This document shows positions 25,601-38,100 of a DNA stretch of 64,000 nucleotides, piece after piece (position 1 is the stretch's first letter; each line of letters starts with the position of its first letter). The stretch covers positions 1 to 64,000 of the forward strand of contig OENT01000667.1 in the NCBI GenBank assembly GCA_900239685.1. The letters run 5' to 3'. This DNA is from Rotaria macrura. Taxonomy: Eukaryota; Rotifera; Eurotatoria; Philodinida; Philodinidae. Made by a program: the position numbers and the translations under genes. The notes beneath the pieces are model-generated. The model ran no database searches. It saw only the letters and a list, made by a program, of their open reading frames with translations, and was not told the origin of the DNA.

Positions 25601-28600
25601 TTTGAATTCATTATCTACGATGGATAAACCCGACTCTAGTTGTAATAGAAAAAAGTCACAGGTTGAGATCGCGAAACAAATGTACAGTTAAAAAACAAAC
25701 ATGTTTTTTTCCGAACTTCTATACTAAAAAAAACAAAAGGATCTCTCTACAGCAGAGAAAAATGAATTATCGATAGCTTCGACTTTCTCTAAGTTTCACG
25801 TTATGCGGTATTGTTCTCTTTGTTTCTGCTTATAGAAAAACATAAATATTTCTCAAGTCTCTTTTATGAAGATAGCTTAGATTTTTTATTACATTTAAAA
25901 ATCTCTACGTACTCAGTAAATCTAATCGAAAGCAAAATAAATCTTTGAAAATGTACAAAAAGCTCCGTAGATTCATTCGATAGCTTTCTCTTTCTAAATA
26001 AAGCTTTACCTTTTCCGTATCTTGTTCTGTTGATGCAGGCAACCAATATGATTCATTAGATTTTTGTGTCAGAAACGAAGATTTGAACACACTTTCAAGT
26101 TGATCAACTGTATAAATACAAATAGCTGATCCAATCAAGCCACTTCTAACAGAGAATTTATGATGATGAGTTTTTATTTTTCGGAAAAAATCAATTGTCT
26201 CTCGCTGATTTTACTTTGGTAAGTTAAATGCTCCATAAATTAAATTTAATGATGAGTAAAAATAGATTGATTGTAATTCATTGAAATCGAATGAGTTTAT
26301 CTCATTGGACAATTTTTTCGCACATGATAAACGTAGTTTTGAAAACGAACGAAATGTATCACTAAATTTCATTGTACCATCATCATATTTACAAATACGT
26401 GCGACACGAGAATAAATATTCTAAGCAAAAGTTTTGCTTCAGCAATGAAAGAAAGGTTTCGTTAAAAAATTTCATTCTTACCATTCCACATGAAAGATGT
26501 TCAAGAGCTGTCTCACGAAAAAATGTATAAACATACTGACCAATATTTAAAATTCGAACAAAATATGGATCTAGAAAAACAGAAAATACGACTGGTGAAA
26601 GAGCACAAATAGTAAGGCTCTATTTTAACACGGACTTTTCAACCAATTTGAATCATGTTGTTGCGTTCGTAATTGTTTTGTTGGACTAAAACTTCTTTGT
26701 ATTAAGGGATCATTGATGCCAAAGATTGGCTCACTAATTGTTGCAGAATATAATTCTCCTGTAACGAAATATGTGAACTATTTATGGATGCGCCTATGTT
26801 CAAAGCAATACCAGTATTAATAAGATCATAGACAGATGAATAATGACTATTATAGGGAGATTTGCCAATGCCGGAAATCAAAGTTTCATTTGAAATTATT
26901 GTCGATAGTAAATCTGCACGACGCCATATACAAATAGGATGATATGAATTCGTTCCACAAGTAAGCAAAGCTTGATCATTAGATCGAATGGCCAATACAC
27001 GAATGTAATTTTCGCATTCATTCTAAATTTATAAAACACGTTGAGTACTAAAAATAATATCAGATAGAAAGAAAAGACTTTCTAATGATCATACATTGGA
27101 TTGAATTTCATTGTAACAAGCAGTTTTTTCGCTTATGGATGATTCCCATTGAAATCTTTCTAATAAATGAAAATCGTCAAGAGATAAACGAGTGATTGCA
27201 TTTCTAAATGTTGAAAAGAAACATATTTTACGAATCGTCCAATCAACAAGAGAACAGCGTCGCTGAATGGAAAATCCTTTTCTACTTCAAATATTGACCA
27301 TATGTACTAAAACTTCTATACATTGCATGAACAATTTATCTAGAAGACTACAAGTGATAGGAACATTTTCACAAAAGAATCTAATCAATGCTACTTGTTC
27401 AATACATAGACCTACTGATTGCATGTCACCGAACATTTTCTCAGATCTGATGTATCGTTTCATTTTTTGAGATTTCAATGTCTCGTAAACGAAAATCGTT
27501 GTCGGACAGATACAATTTTCAGGATATTCTATTCTTCCATGTCAAAATTTAATTAACTTTGACATAATTCGAATCTCTTGGAAATGAAAAAAAGTCTAGA
27601 TATAGTGATTTTTATTGTTGGAAAACGAAATATAGGGGAGAAATGAAACTCTATCGATTTTTTTCTAGACTTGATATCGAACACGTGAATGAGGTTTTAC
27701 TTTAGAATTTGAATAGAGACTGTCTAGAAACTCTCTCTCTCTCCACAAATCAGCAGTGTTCCTTTAATAGATCTATGCAAAACAGGCCCGTATGACGTAT
27801 TCTTTTGTTCAGAAGTTATAGGCGTCGTATTAAAAGCCTTGGCATTGGTCCACTGTTCACTTGAAACTATATTGTTATCTTATACATTCGTGTATGTTGA
27901 GTTCGATGATGAAATCAGTTCATTGTTTTCATATTATTCTCAGCTACCAGATTAGAATATTTGTCAATTCATCTATTGTTCAGATCTTGTTTTTCCAATG
28001 ATATTTTGTTTCATATCTAAAGATAACAATCATCATTGAGCTTCAAACAAACACACCAATGTACAAGATATAACATAGTTTCGAATGACCAGTAACCCGA
28101 TTTCAAGTCTTTCAATAAAACGCCTATAACCTCTAAACAAAATATAAATCACATGGGTCTTTCTTACATAGATCTATTAAAGTAATATTGTAAGTTAGTA
28201 GAGAAAGTATTATAGACAATCGCTATTTAAAATCTAAAGTAAAACCATCTTCAAATGTCCAATTTCAAATCTAGATAGTTCAGCAAAGTTTCATTCATTC
28301 ATTCCCTAGATTTTTTCACATAGTGGAAATTGCAAGGTCTAACTATTTTCCGTTCTCAAGAGCTTTGAATTATGTCGAAGTTCATTACTAATTGACACCA
28401 ATGGTAGTCTACATGTAAGGAGAACTTTCTACGAACGAACTAATGCATTCATATCCTTTCGTAGATACTTCGGTAATACTAGGCACGAGTTTCACTTCGA
28501 AAAAGTTTGTCAAATACTTTATTTTGAGTTGCCTTTGCCAAAATGACTAGCTACGAAAGTAATTATAACACAATTACTTTGCTCCGATGATAATCTGATT

Positions 28601-29106
28601 TCGTTGTTGATCTATTGTAATTGCATCGAATGCATGATCACCATTTTGATAGACTTGAACACTTTGTAATAGTTCTAAAATAGGAGACAGTGTCAAATTT
28701 CCGTTGACCATATTATGTGTGTCTTAGAATTTTAATTTAACAAAACAATCTTGTTGTCTAGCCGTTAATTCATAATCGAATTAATGATATTAAAATGTGG
28801 ACATTATTTATTAAATTGTGAAATTACTCGTTTTATTCATCGTCAAAACTGTTTGAGCGTTGCAAATCAAATTTATTAGTCACGAAGTTTGGTCTTTCAT
28901 GCGACGAAAAAGTTAATGTTTGTTTAAAAGTGCTTCTTATGAAAATACGTAATATTCGTAAGACTTTCATTTTTATGTAAACATAAGCAACACTCTTGAT
29001 ACATACCATTATAGGAGATAAGACGAAAGTCGAATGAATTATTGGCGATAATTAAACAAATATCAAACAGAAGAAGATAAAAAATAATCAATAATATACT
29101 CTTCAT
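19696..29106 (-). CDS. SEMA5: Class-5 semaphorin (Sema + PSI + thrombospondin repeats + TM), 1002 aa
   Basis: Secreted/membrane guidance cue. Sixteen exons in coding order: 29106-29007, 28674-28578, 27203-27095, 27022-26812, 26758-26636, 26570-26482, 26420-26215, 26145-26010, 24209-23928, 23829-23625, 23565-23410, 23330-23130, 22108-21980, 21909-21709, 20533-20495, 20420-19696. All phases agree; the sum is 3009 nt. A signal peptide (about residues 1-21, MKSILLIIFYLLLFDICLII) leads into a Sema domain to about 480 (NECENYIRVLAIR, TCGTNSYHPIC, LRTQQHDSNWLKNPYF, YSRVARICK). A PSI domain follows (RCNRFLTSQLC, DPYCTWD). Six type-1 thrombospondin repeats are marked by GGWTSWSLW, GDWSTWSAW, SIWSEWDVC, a degenerate VTIWSNW, HWSSWSDWS and NWSCWTDWS. 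A membrane helix lies at about 865-888, with a 114-residue Ser/Asn-rich tail. Vertebrate SEMA5A/B carry seven repeats, so one is missing here. Exon 15 is only 39 nt. Four introns exceed 1 kb. Confidence 0.94.
22624..22874 (-). other. Open frame in a semaphorin intron, GC-richer than its surroundings
   Basis: After a good acceptor (TTTTTCACTAG) the minus strand stays open for about 83 codons to a TGA, with segments such as EIDDTDRERTEREQFLEQGY and ASPKKFSTASDCTIIFF. The plus strand is also open here (22637-22867), so the signal is ambiguous. The acceptor would accept the phase of the preceding semaphorin exon, but I found no donor that returns to the next one in phase. It could be an alternative terminal exon, a remnant, or chance. 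Confidence 0.25.
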
Positions 29107-32100
29107 TGTAAATTTGTTTATTTGCTTCTGGTAGGATCTACAATAAAGCGCACATATGTCTGAACAATTACGATATGGACACAATCGAGTATCAAGAGAA
29201 CAGCACAAGAGAGATGAGAATTTTTTCTTGTTCTCTGCCTCTCTCTCTCTTTCTCATTCTCATTCTGTCTATGCTTCTGTCTTTGTCTCTCTCCATACAC
29301 TTTGTTCTTCAAGACGAAGGAGAGAATATTCGAGTGAATACATCTTTCTTTTTTGTTCCTTTCGATCCGGAAATAAAAGACGAAGCAAGAGTTCAATAAT
29401 TCTAATGCATAAATATGATAATCAAAACATCCTATTGATTGAACGGTAAACTTTTTTTTTTCGTCAGTCACGTTTCTACTATTCAAAAATGATTGATACT
29501 TATATAAAATAATTGATGCATGGATTCAGAAAATCTTATTTCATCGCACTAATAACAGACAATGGATAAGAAACCTTTCTTCTTCCTTCTTTTTTTCTCT
29601 TTTTATAAATGTTATGTCATGCGATAACACCATCAAGAAGAAGAATAAAATGCATTGACATTGTTCGACTTGTCCTATTGTTTGAACAATAATCGAACTT
29701 ATTAATTCAAATAAAACTTTAAATTGATTCCATCTGTTCCTATTTCTGAATATCTATTGACTAAATTTCATTAACAGAATAAGACAAACATTTCTCATGG
29801 ATGTCGAGCCAATATTCTTGAGTAATCGTTATAGATGCATTTACTTGTTCATCAATTGATCGACCCTGACACATCTGCATCATCCATTTTGCTGTTTGTA
29901 TATACAATTACGCTAAACAAATGACGATCTGACGATGACTGGTTATTGATGGAAGGAGGCGAAGAAAAAAAGCGACACTTGTTACATCATACATTCAGTC
30001 CGATTGTTCGTAGCTGATTTAATGACCGTATTGTTCATTAGTCACACCTCATACTTCTGCAAGTAAATTTCCATCACTAAAAAATAAACACAAATAAAAG
30101 AGTCAGAAAAGAATAACTTTATTTTTTTTACGGATGCCTTATTATGTCAATCAATAGAAATATGAACGAGTATATGCATACATGTATGCATATCTATTAC
30201 GTAAGTCAAAGTACTCAAGATTCGTATGATTGACAGGAGAAGACAAGGAAAAGCCGATGACTCGAGTAATATCATTATACAGTAGAATGAAAATACAATA
30301 AAGTAATATGTTCACTCAAGGTCTCGTAATAGATAAAATCAATTTGAGACATAAAAGAACAAATGTCTTATTAACTAATGACTTTAGCTCATGTTATTTA
30401 TATATTTTGTTGGTTGAGAACAAAAACTCGTTAGACTATCGAATGGTCAATTGAAATCGACCATAAGTGTATGTTGGAATAATAAACATACAGGTCAGAT
30501 CTTTTAAATAGAAGGCACAGAAAACAGACAGATGCCAGAAAAAAAAGAGTAAGATCAAAGGAAAGAAAGAGAAATTCAAATCGAGATTTCTCGCATGTGA
30601 ATTCATAAATTTTCACCGATAATTTACCAATGAGAACAAAAAGACAATAAATAATTCGTTCCCACTAACATTGCTGCGTATGTCTAGTCTGTTGTTTTAT
30701 TTTTATTCATTTCAAGCAATGTATATATATATATATATATGTATACCTACAACTACAAGAATAGAGATAAAAAGCAGTATCATCCATTGACATTTTCTCA
30801 ATTGTTTTTCTCTGAGCGAATAGAACAGAAAGGCTAATGTTAATCACGAAGTGTTGGACAATAGATTGAATTCAACGCTCAACTTAAATTGACATTTCCA
30901 ATATTGAAGAACACGCATCGTGTCAATTGCTCGTTTGCATGTATATGCCATCATAGTGAGCTTCTCTCAAAAGACTTCGTTCTCTTCTTCTTTATGTTTT
31001 TAATTAGATATCAACTATATAGCAGATTAACATGTCAATGATAATTATAAGGCGGACGTCATGAATTGATTTGAATAGGAATGTTTCCACAAAAATGTGA
31101 ACAAACAAAACAAAAAACTTATCTCTTAGTTTTTATTTCTTCATTTATATTTTTACATGATAAAAAACATCTGCAGTCATTGGACTATGACATTTTGATA
31201 ATAAAGTTTTTTTGTCTATTAACTATTTTCTTTTGACATCGCTTAATACGAAAATGTACATCTATCATTTTATGACGATATCGAATGGTAGATATGCTTA
31301 TCATTGTATTAAAGTCAAACGGTCCATATAAATGATATGTATACGCATACATAGTCAACATGTGGAGAATCGAATTAAAGAAAATGAAAGCTTTACACCT
31401 GTAATGATCTGCTTGTTTAACGTTAAGCAAAGAGCATACTTCTATTGTTTGCAATGTTGTTCTTGTTCTTGTTTTGTATTTAAAAAAAAAAGGAGAGAAC
31501 TCGTGTCGCCGAAAGATAAATGGATAAGTGACATACTATTAATGAAAGATGATGAGCAACTTAGATTAATGGTTATGCTTTCTTTCGGATAGATTTACAA
31601 TGGTAACTTGATATATCAGTTTTCGTTCAATGTCAAATTCTAAACAGCTCAACTATTTCTCTACAATGAGGAAACATTTAGATGATCGAACAAGTTGTAT
31701 TTTGTTTTACTATGTACTGCTAATCAATCAAATCAATTGTTTATCAACATAGATGCTATGAACATATATCAGTATTTGATTACATTCGATAATAATAATT
31801 GATTGTATTCAGCTACGACAACAAAAACAATTAAAAATTCAACCGATGTTCATTTGAATAAGAAATGATTAGCACATGGAAATTCAAAGAATAAACACTA
31901 TCGATGTGTTCTATAATCATAGAATAGGCATTATGTGCGAATGTATCGTAACGATAATACGATGATCTTTGATGGTCAAGCTTTTAAGAAAATAATTATT
32001 TTCTACCGTTATTTGTTAATTAGATAAATAAACATTTTGACAAGTAAAGAAAAGAATGTACGCTAAATAGTACGTACTCGTTTTGTACTTCAACATTAAA

Positions 32101-35100
32101 CTTAAGTGATAAATATTTTATTTCACTCAAATTATCTTTCTGCTGAAGGATTATTGATAATTAATGAGACCCTGTCTTTTATGTCTAACTAAATCTTTAC
32201 AAAGAAGGATATTAGAGATTAAACAGATTAGAGGATAGTGATTAGACACGAGCGGAACTAGTGCTTTTCGTCTTGGTTTTTTGTTCCGGTACTGGACTCG
32301 AGAGAGAATCATTGTTGAGTCTGGATTTTGCACGCAAACTAGAGACCAATGAAATAGGATAAATGGCAAAAGAATAAATGGCCTTGCATCTTCTGCCTCT
32401 TGAGATATACATATTTTACCCGAATGCTACCCTGTAGCATGATTACTTAGAAAAAGAATAGCAAAGATATTTCATCTAGAAATAAATACATAGACGTACA
32501 TCTAACATATATCAGTGAAACTTTCGAAGAATTTCAACTTAGAAGAATGTTATCTGAATGATATATTGATATTCTATAAAAACAAAAAGAACCATCGAAT
32601 TCTCACACATTGTATAGAAAGCCAATCAACTCTAGAATTTAAGATGATATTATTCTAATTTTGGAATTTTCGGAAGACTTAACTGTCGTTTAGATCAATT
32701 GTTGGATACAATTTCAGGACGAAATATTTTTTCTCTCATGTTTCTCTCTGTATTTCATCCATCATTCTCGACTCAAATTGTGCATGGTCGAAAGTTGAAA
32801 AACAATTTTTCATCTTGTGTGAAAGCATTAATAGAAGAGAAGTGAAGATTATTTTTTTTTGCATCATTATCCTAAAGTCTGATGTCTGCTACTGTTAATG
32901 TGGTGATCCATTTATCTAAGATTGCCTTTCTGATTTATTCGATGCTTCAATGAATATGAGACAAGATCATTTTATTAAGGTTCGCATCCAATCATTGCAG
33001 TCACTTGCGTCGAATGCTAATATGTATTTCAAAGTTAAACCATCAACAATACATGTGATAGCCAATAGTTTAATTGTTTAAGAGAATACTTGCATGTTTC
33101 TTTTCTTCTACATGAATGAAATAATCGAGGTAAAACGTATGATAACAAATCAATATGTTTCAAGACTTGAGAGATTTAACGCTTTTCTTCGATGTTTGAT
33201 GTAAGCTATCATACAAAACGGACGTCGAGATAATTATTAGGAATATTTTCTTTCAAAAGTTTTCAAGAAATTTCCGAGTTTAGTTTATTTAAGTTCGATC
33301 GTATAAACATTGTTGAAAATTAAATACTAAAACTATTCTCAAGAGCATCAACTTCATGAACTGTATGTTGTCGGATAACTTATATCGTTTATTTAATTAA
33401 AAAACGTTTGTATGTCCATTTCGGACCTCGACGAATCCTCTTTTAATCTCGACTAATGTCAGGTCTGAGATTGAATCATTAGTCGACTGTTGAATTCACG
33501 CGTCAAGTATATCACTGGGTCCAAGTCATATTCATTCTTCTGTTGACAATCTATCGTAGATAAAGTTTCTCAATGTTCACAACATCAACAACAATTCAAA
33601 TTGGATACTCTTATCATGGGACTATTATAGTTGATGTTTTGTGATGAATTGTTTCTTCGATTCGAGCTTGAACTAGTTTAACTGCGGAGCGAGATTCCTT
33701 TCGGCCACTATACGATTGATCTCAATATCAGATCAACATGAAACATTAATTTCAAGAAGAAGTTTTTTTTCGGAAAAGAAAAATTTTTTTTTCTGTGACC
33801 TGGTTTTAATCTATAAAATTTACAACTGTTGATGGTGTGTAAATGGAATAGTTATATATATTTACTTTGGATAAAAAACATGGAGTTTGCCTTTGCTCGA
33901 TAACAACTGTATTATGTTACCGTTGACAATATTGTGTAAAGTTCGTATTGTTAAGTATTGCAATCAAATATGCATTGGTGATGAAATATTAAACAATGAG
34001 AAGCACAACAACGATTGTATAGGATTTCTGTGTACTCAAAGCGTAAGTAACAATATTTGTCTGCATAAACCATTGTATGTTGTTGCATCGCATATGAAAA
34101 TGTATGACTGGAATCATGCTGAAACATGTCAAATGCAGCTTTCGTTGAAGTCAGCTCATTTAAGATTATAATTATTTGACTTTGTTCGACGTTTGGAAAT
34201 TTTGAAAATCAAAGTCTTCTCATTTATAACACTTTTTAACGCAAAATGTAAAAGAAAAAAAGCAGATTCAAGCGTTTGTCATCGTACAAGTTTAAGATTG
34301 CCATCAAATTTCATTCGTATCAAATTTTATTTATGTTCACATGAATAAGTTAAAACATCCATGATGTTCTGCATTGATGCATCAAATCATACGAAGTCAG
34401 TTATAGAATGAAGAACAAAACAATTTTCGTAACAACTCAACGTTAAAGTAATGACAATTTTATATTTCTCCAAAGGTTGTGAAAAGTTTTTAAGAGCAAA
34501 ATTTCAGATTGAAATTCTATTGTTGAGCAAGATTGTAGATGTTTCGCATCAGATTGAACAATAAATGAAAATGATTATAAATGTTGAAAGAAACATTCAT
34601 GTTAGTTGATTTTGCTGCTAGTTCAATATTCTTAGGAAGAGGAAAAAGGCCAATGACAACAAATGAGTTGGGTGAGAAATTTTCCTTTCTAACCAACGAT
34701 ACGTATAAACTATGAGTATTGTTCAGCAAAACACTATACATAGGAAATAGTGATTCAACAAATATGTTCAAAATATATTCGATGATGATGCATCAAAACT
34801 GTTATTGATTAGAAAAATATTTGTTTGATCAAGATCTGATTAAGTCGATTGTATTAATGATGATGCTACTTTTTTTTTATTTTAAAATAAATAATGAAAG
34901 GTTCGTTAAAAAATGAAATATGATTCTTATTTCATTTAAATACAATAGAAAAAGAAAATATATAACTAATAACAAACTTTATGCTCATGCACTCGAAAAC
35001 GCCTCATTATGTTTATTCGGGAATAATATACTCATCGAAATGATATTAATATAAAACTAGGATTAATATAGAGGAAAAACAAAATTCAAGGTACAACATC

Positions 35101-35153
35101 TAATTAAATCTATCACAGGTCTATTTGAACCAAGTTTATCTTTCCATTCGTAT
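29107..35153. other. 6-kb gene-poor stretch
   Basis: This lies between the divergent-facing semaphorin start and the NAPRT 3' end. It probably holds the semaphorin promoter near its left end. The CT-rich/AG-rich run at about 29230-29300 creates overlapping open frames on both strands (29118-29486 and 29156-29449), which is a low-complexity artefact. Other frames (31185-31592, 33887-34171, 34517-34771) have no recognisable domains. Confidence 0.4.
30721..30741. repeat. (TA)n microsatellite
   Basis: About ten TA dinucleotides in intergenic DNA. Confidence 0.85.
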
Positions 35154-38100
35154 TTACTCAAGTTCGCCAATTGGTATACTCTTCATCCATAGACTATGCA
35201 TAAATGTGAACAATTTATCAGTAACGGATACTTTGTACGGCGTTGGATTAAGATCACGTATGTGATCTTTTCGTAAGCTGTTCAATTGATCTTTAGCATA
35301 ATCACGAATCTCTTTCAACGATGGCAGTGGTTCTTTTATTTCACCATCAGCCCAATATAATTTATATAAGCTTCTAACTGATGTCGGTGTTACGTAGGCA
35401 CGTCGTTGATCAGAGAACGGATGTCGACTAAGAATTTTAACTGCTGCTTGTGGTTCTGGTTCGTCGGATTTTGTTAATAAGTCACATAGAGCTTTACCAT
35501 CATGACCATAAATTCGAAAGAGATTTTTTCGACCTGGTATGGTTACTTTTTCAATATCTTGACTAACTTTAATACGCGGTATACCGGCAAGCTAAAAATG
35601 ATCAATTAAAAAAAACAACAGATGCATAAAACTTTTGTATTTTCGTTCTCAAATAATTTTCTTTCCTACTTCGACTAATTTGTAAACACAACCGAGTGCT
35701 GGTTGTTTTTGACATGTAACTAAATGTGTACCAATACCAAATGAATCAATTGCATGACCTTGTTTTTCTAATGATACCAACGTATCTTCATTGATATCAT
35801 TACTTGCGACAATATTAAAGTCTTGAAAGTAACTCAAACCAAATTTAGCAGCAACATCTCGACATCTTGAACGAACTTCTAATGATAAATAAGCTAAATC
35901 ACCGGAATCTAAACGTAAGCCAACAGCTTGATAGTTACATTCATGTAAGGCACGTGCAACAGCAAGGAAATTCGGTAATCCTGATTTAAGTACATCATAT
36001 GTATCGACTAATGCTAAAAAGTTCGTCGGAAAGGCAATGGCATATGATGCAAATGCGGCCAATTCTCCCTTGTTGGTTTGTTCGGGAATAATTTTAAGCA
36101 TTCGACCAACATCATCTAAATATTTCACACATAAATCAGCAAACGGACGTGGCTCACCACTAATACGATCGCATAATTCTCGTTGTGTCATATCATTCAT
36201 GGACTCGTATGAACTAACATATGCATGAGCATGTGTACCTTTTACTGGTATTCCATAAAGTTTACCAGCGAGCACGTTCGATGTACCATCAAAGCCGCCT
36301 AAATAGCAATATTTCGATGCACTCAAACCTCCATCTGGACCTTGAGCACGACGTAGCCCAAATTCAAGTAAAGTTTTTTCATTGCCTATTGCTGAGCGAA
36401 ATCGTGCAGCGTTAGTTGCAACTAAACTTGCAAAATTAACCAATGTTAATAATGTTGTTTCGAGCAATTGTGTTTTAATTATTGGACCTTCAATTCGAAG
36501 TAATGGTATACGAGGAAATACAACCGTACCTAAAGAAATGTATACATGTATAAGATATCAAACATATTTTACTGAAAAAAAGAGTGTTACTGATTCTATA
36601 CAAGCAAAATTGGAATTCAACATGCGAGGACAAATCATCGGTTGATACACTACGAATTTTAAATTTCGAGAGATCTTAATGAATAGAATCGGATTCACTA
36701 TTCTGAATCCTGTCTCCTGTGACACGCTGAGATCAACAACTTTTTTGGAACAGAATCTTTTGATTTTAACAAAGATTCAAAAGTGTTTTATTGACATGCT
36801 CGATTGTACAGAGCAAAGCGATTCGATTTGAGTTCGTTTTTCTCCTGATAGTATTTAACATGCTCTAAAACATAATTTACATTAGCAAACATTTGGAGTT
36901 TCGTTAAATTTCAGTAAACCATTTCAAGTATTATGTGACTTTACAGAATCTTGACGAGGTTTCAACATCGTCTAGGTTTCATGTATATTACTGAGCGAGT
37001 TATTTTCTTTCTCAAATCGACAGAATTCATAAAAAAATATACCTTCTAAATGTCTCTTGTTGCAGAGGTTTCACACGAAAAGTATTTTTCTTCCTGTCAA
37101 ACATTTAAAAAAACGAAATGGCAACGAATCAAATATTTGATTGATTTACATAAACGTTTAAACTCCTCGCCGAATATCAATCAGATGACAACTTTCGCAT
37201 TTACTCTATCAGATATATGAGAACTTTACTGTTTGCTCAAAGGGTGAAGTTCTTACGAAGATATTAAAGTACACTTTTATAAAAACAAAAGATAACATGT
37301 TTTCGACATCATCGATGTCAAAATGAAATTTAATGAACCGAATTCCGATGCAAATCTGTAGGGTTTCATCGGAATACACTGATATTCGCAATAGAATTCA
37401 ATTATCGGAATTCGAGTTACTATCTATAGAATTTTGACGGCATTAGAACAATTAGGCAGAATATGATCGATACATTTCAATCTTGGCATAATTAGAAGGT
37501 TTGATATAAAAAAAACAAAATTTTAGTTATTGGAAAAGAGGCTTTAGCATATTCATGAAAGATCAAAGACAGGTGGGTGTAAAAGAATCGATCGATTGTG
37601 ATGAAACGTTTATTCTAACATTGATTAGTTCGAAATAAATGCGTGAGCTAGTAGATCCGTATCAAAGGCGTAAACGCGATTAGAGGTAGATTTTAATATT
37701 TGTTTAAGTACAAGCTAATTAATTAACTTCATGGAAGCTTTATAAATATTGAAGAAAATAGTAGAATGAATTCTAATATCAATCAACAATTAAAACTATT
37801 CGTTCGAAATCCTAAAAGTTTCGATTTATTTTCGAAAATCGTAACATTTTAACGGTTCATTCAATACGTTATTTTTCCCTCAGTATATAAATTCTACTTT
37901 AAAAGTTTGTAACTTCCCATAGTAACGTGTTAACAACCTTATGACTTGAAATAGTGAGGAGATTTAAAAGAAAGAAAATGAATTGAAAAGAAAACTTATA
38001 TTAATATATTTTTTCTTTGCCGTTGATAGGTTTTTTTTATGAGCAACAAAAACAGCGATAGAAAATTTCACCCAAAAAGAGAAATTGACAGAGCTCTGAT

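Noticed and set aside
29118-29486. 122-codon minus frame (RQRQKHRQNENEKERERQR) and overlapping plus frames
   Set aside because: Produced by a low-complexity CT/AG run read in several frames; no gene structure.
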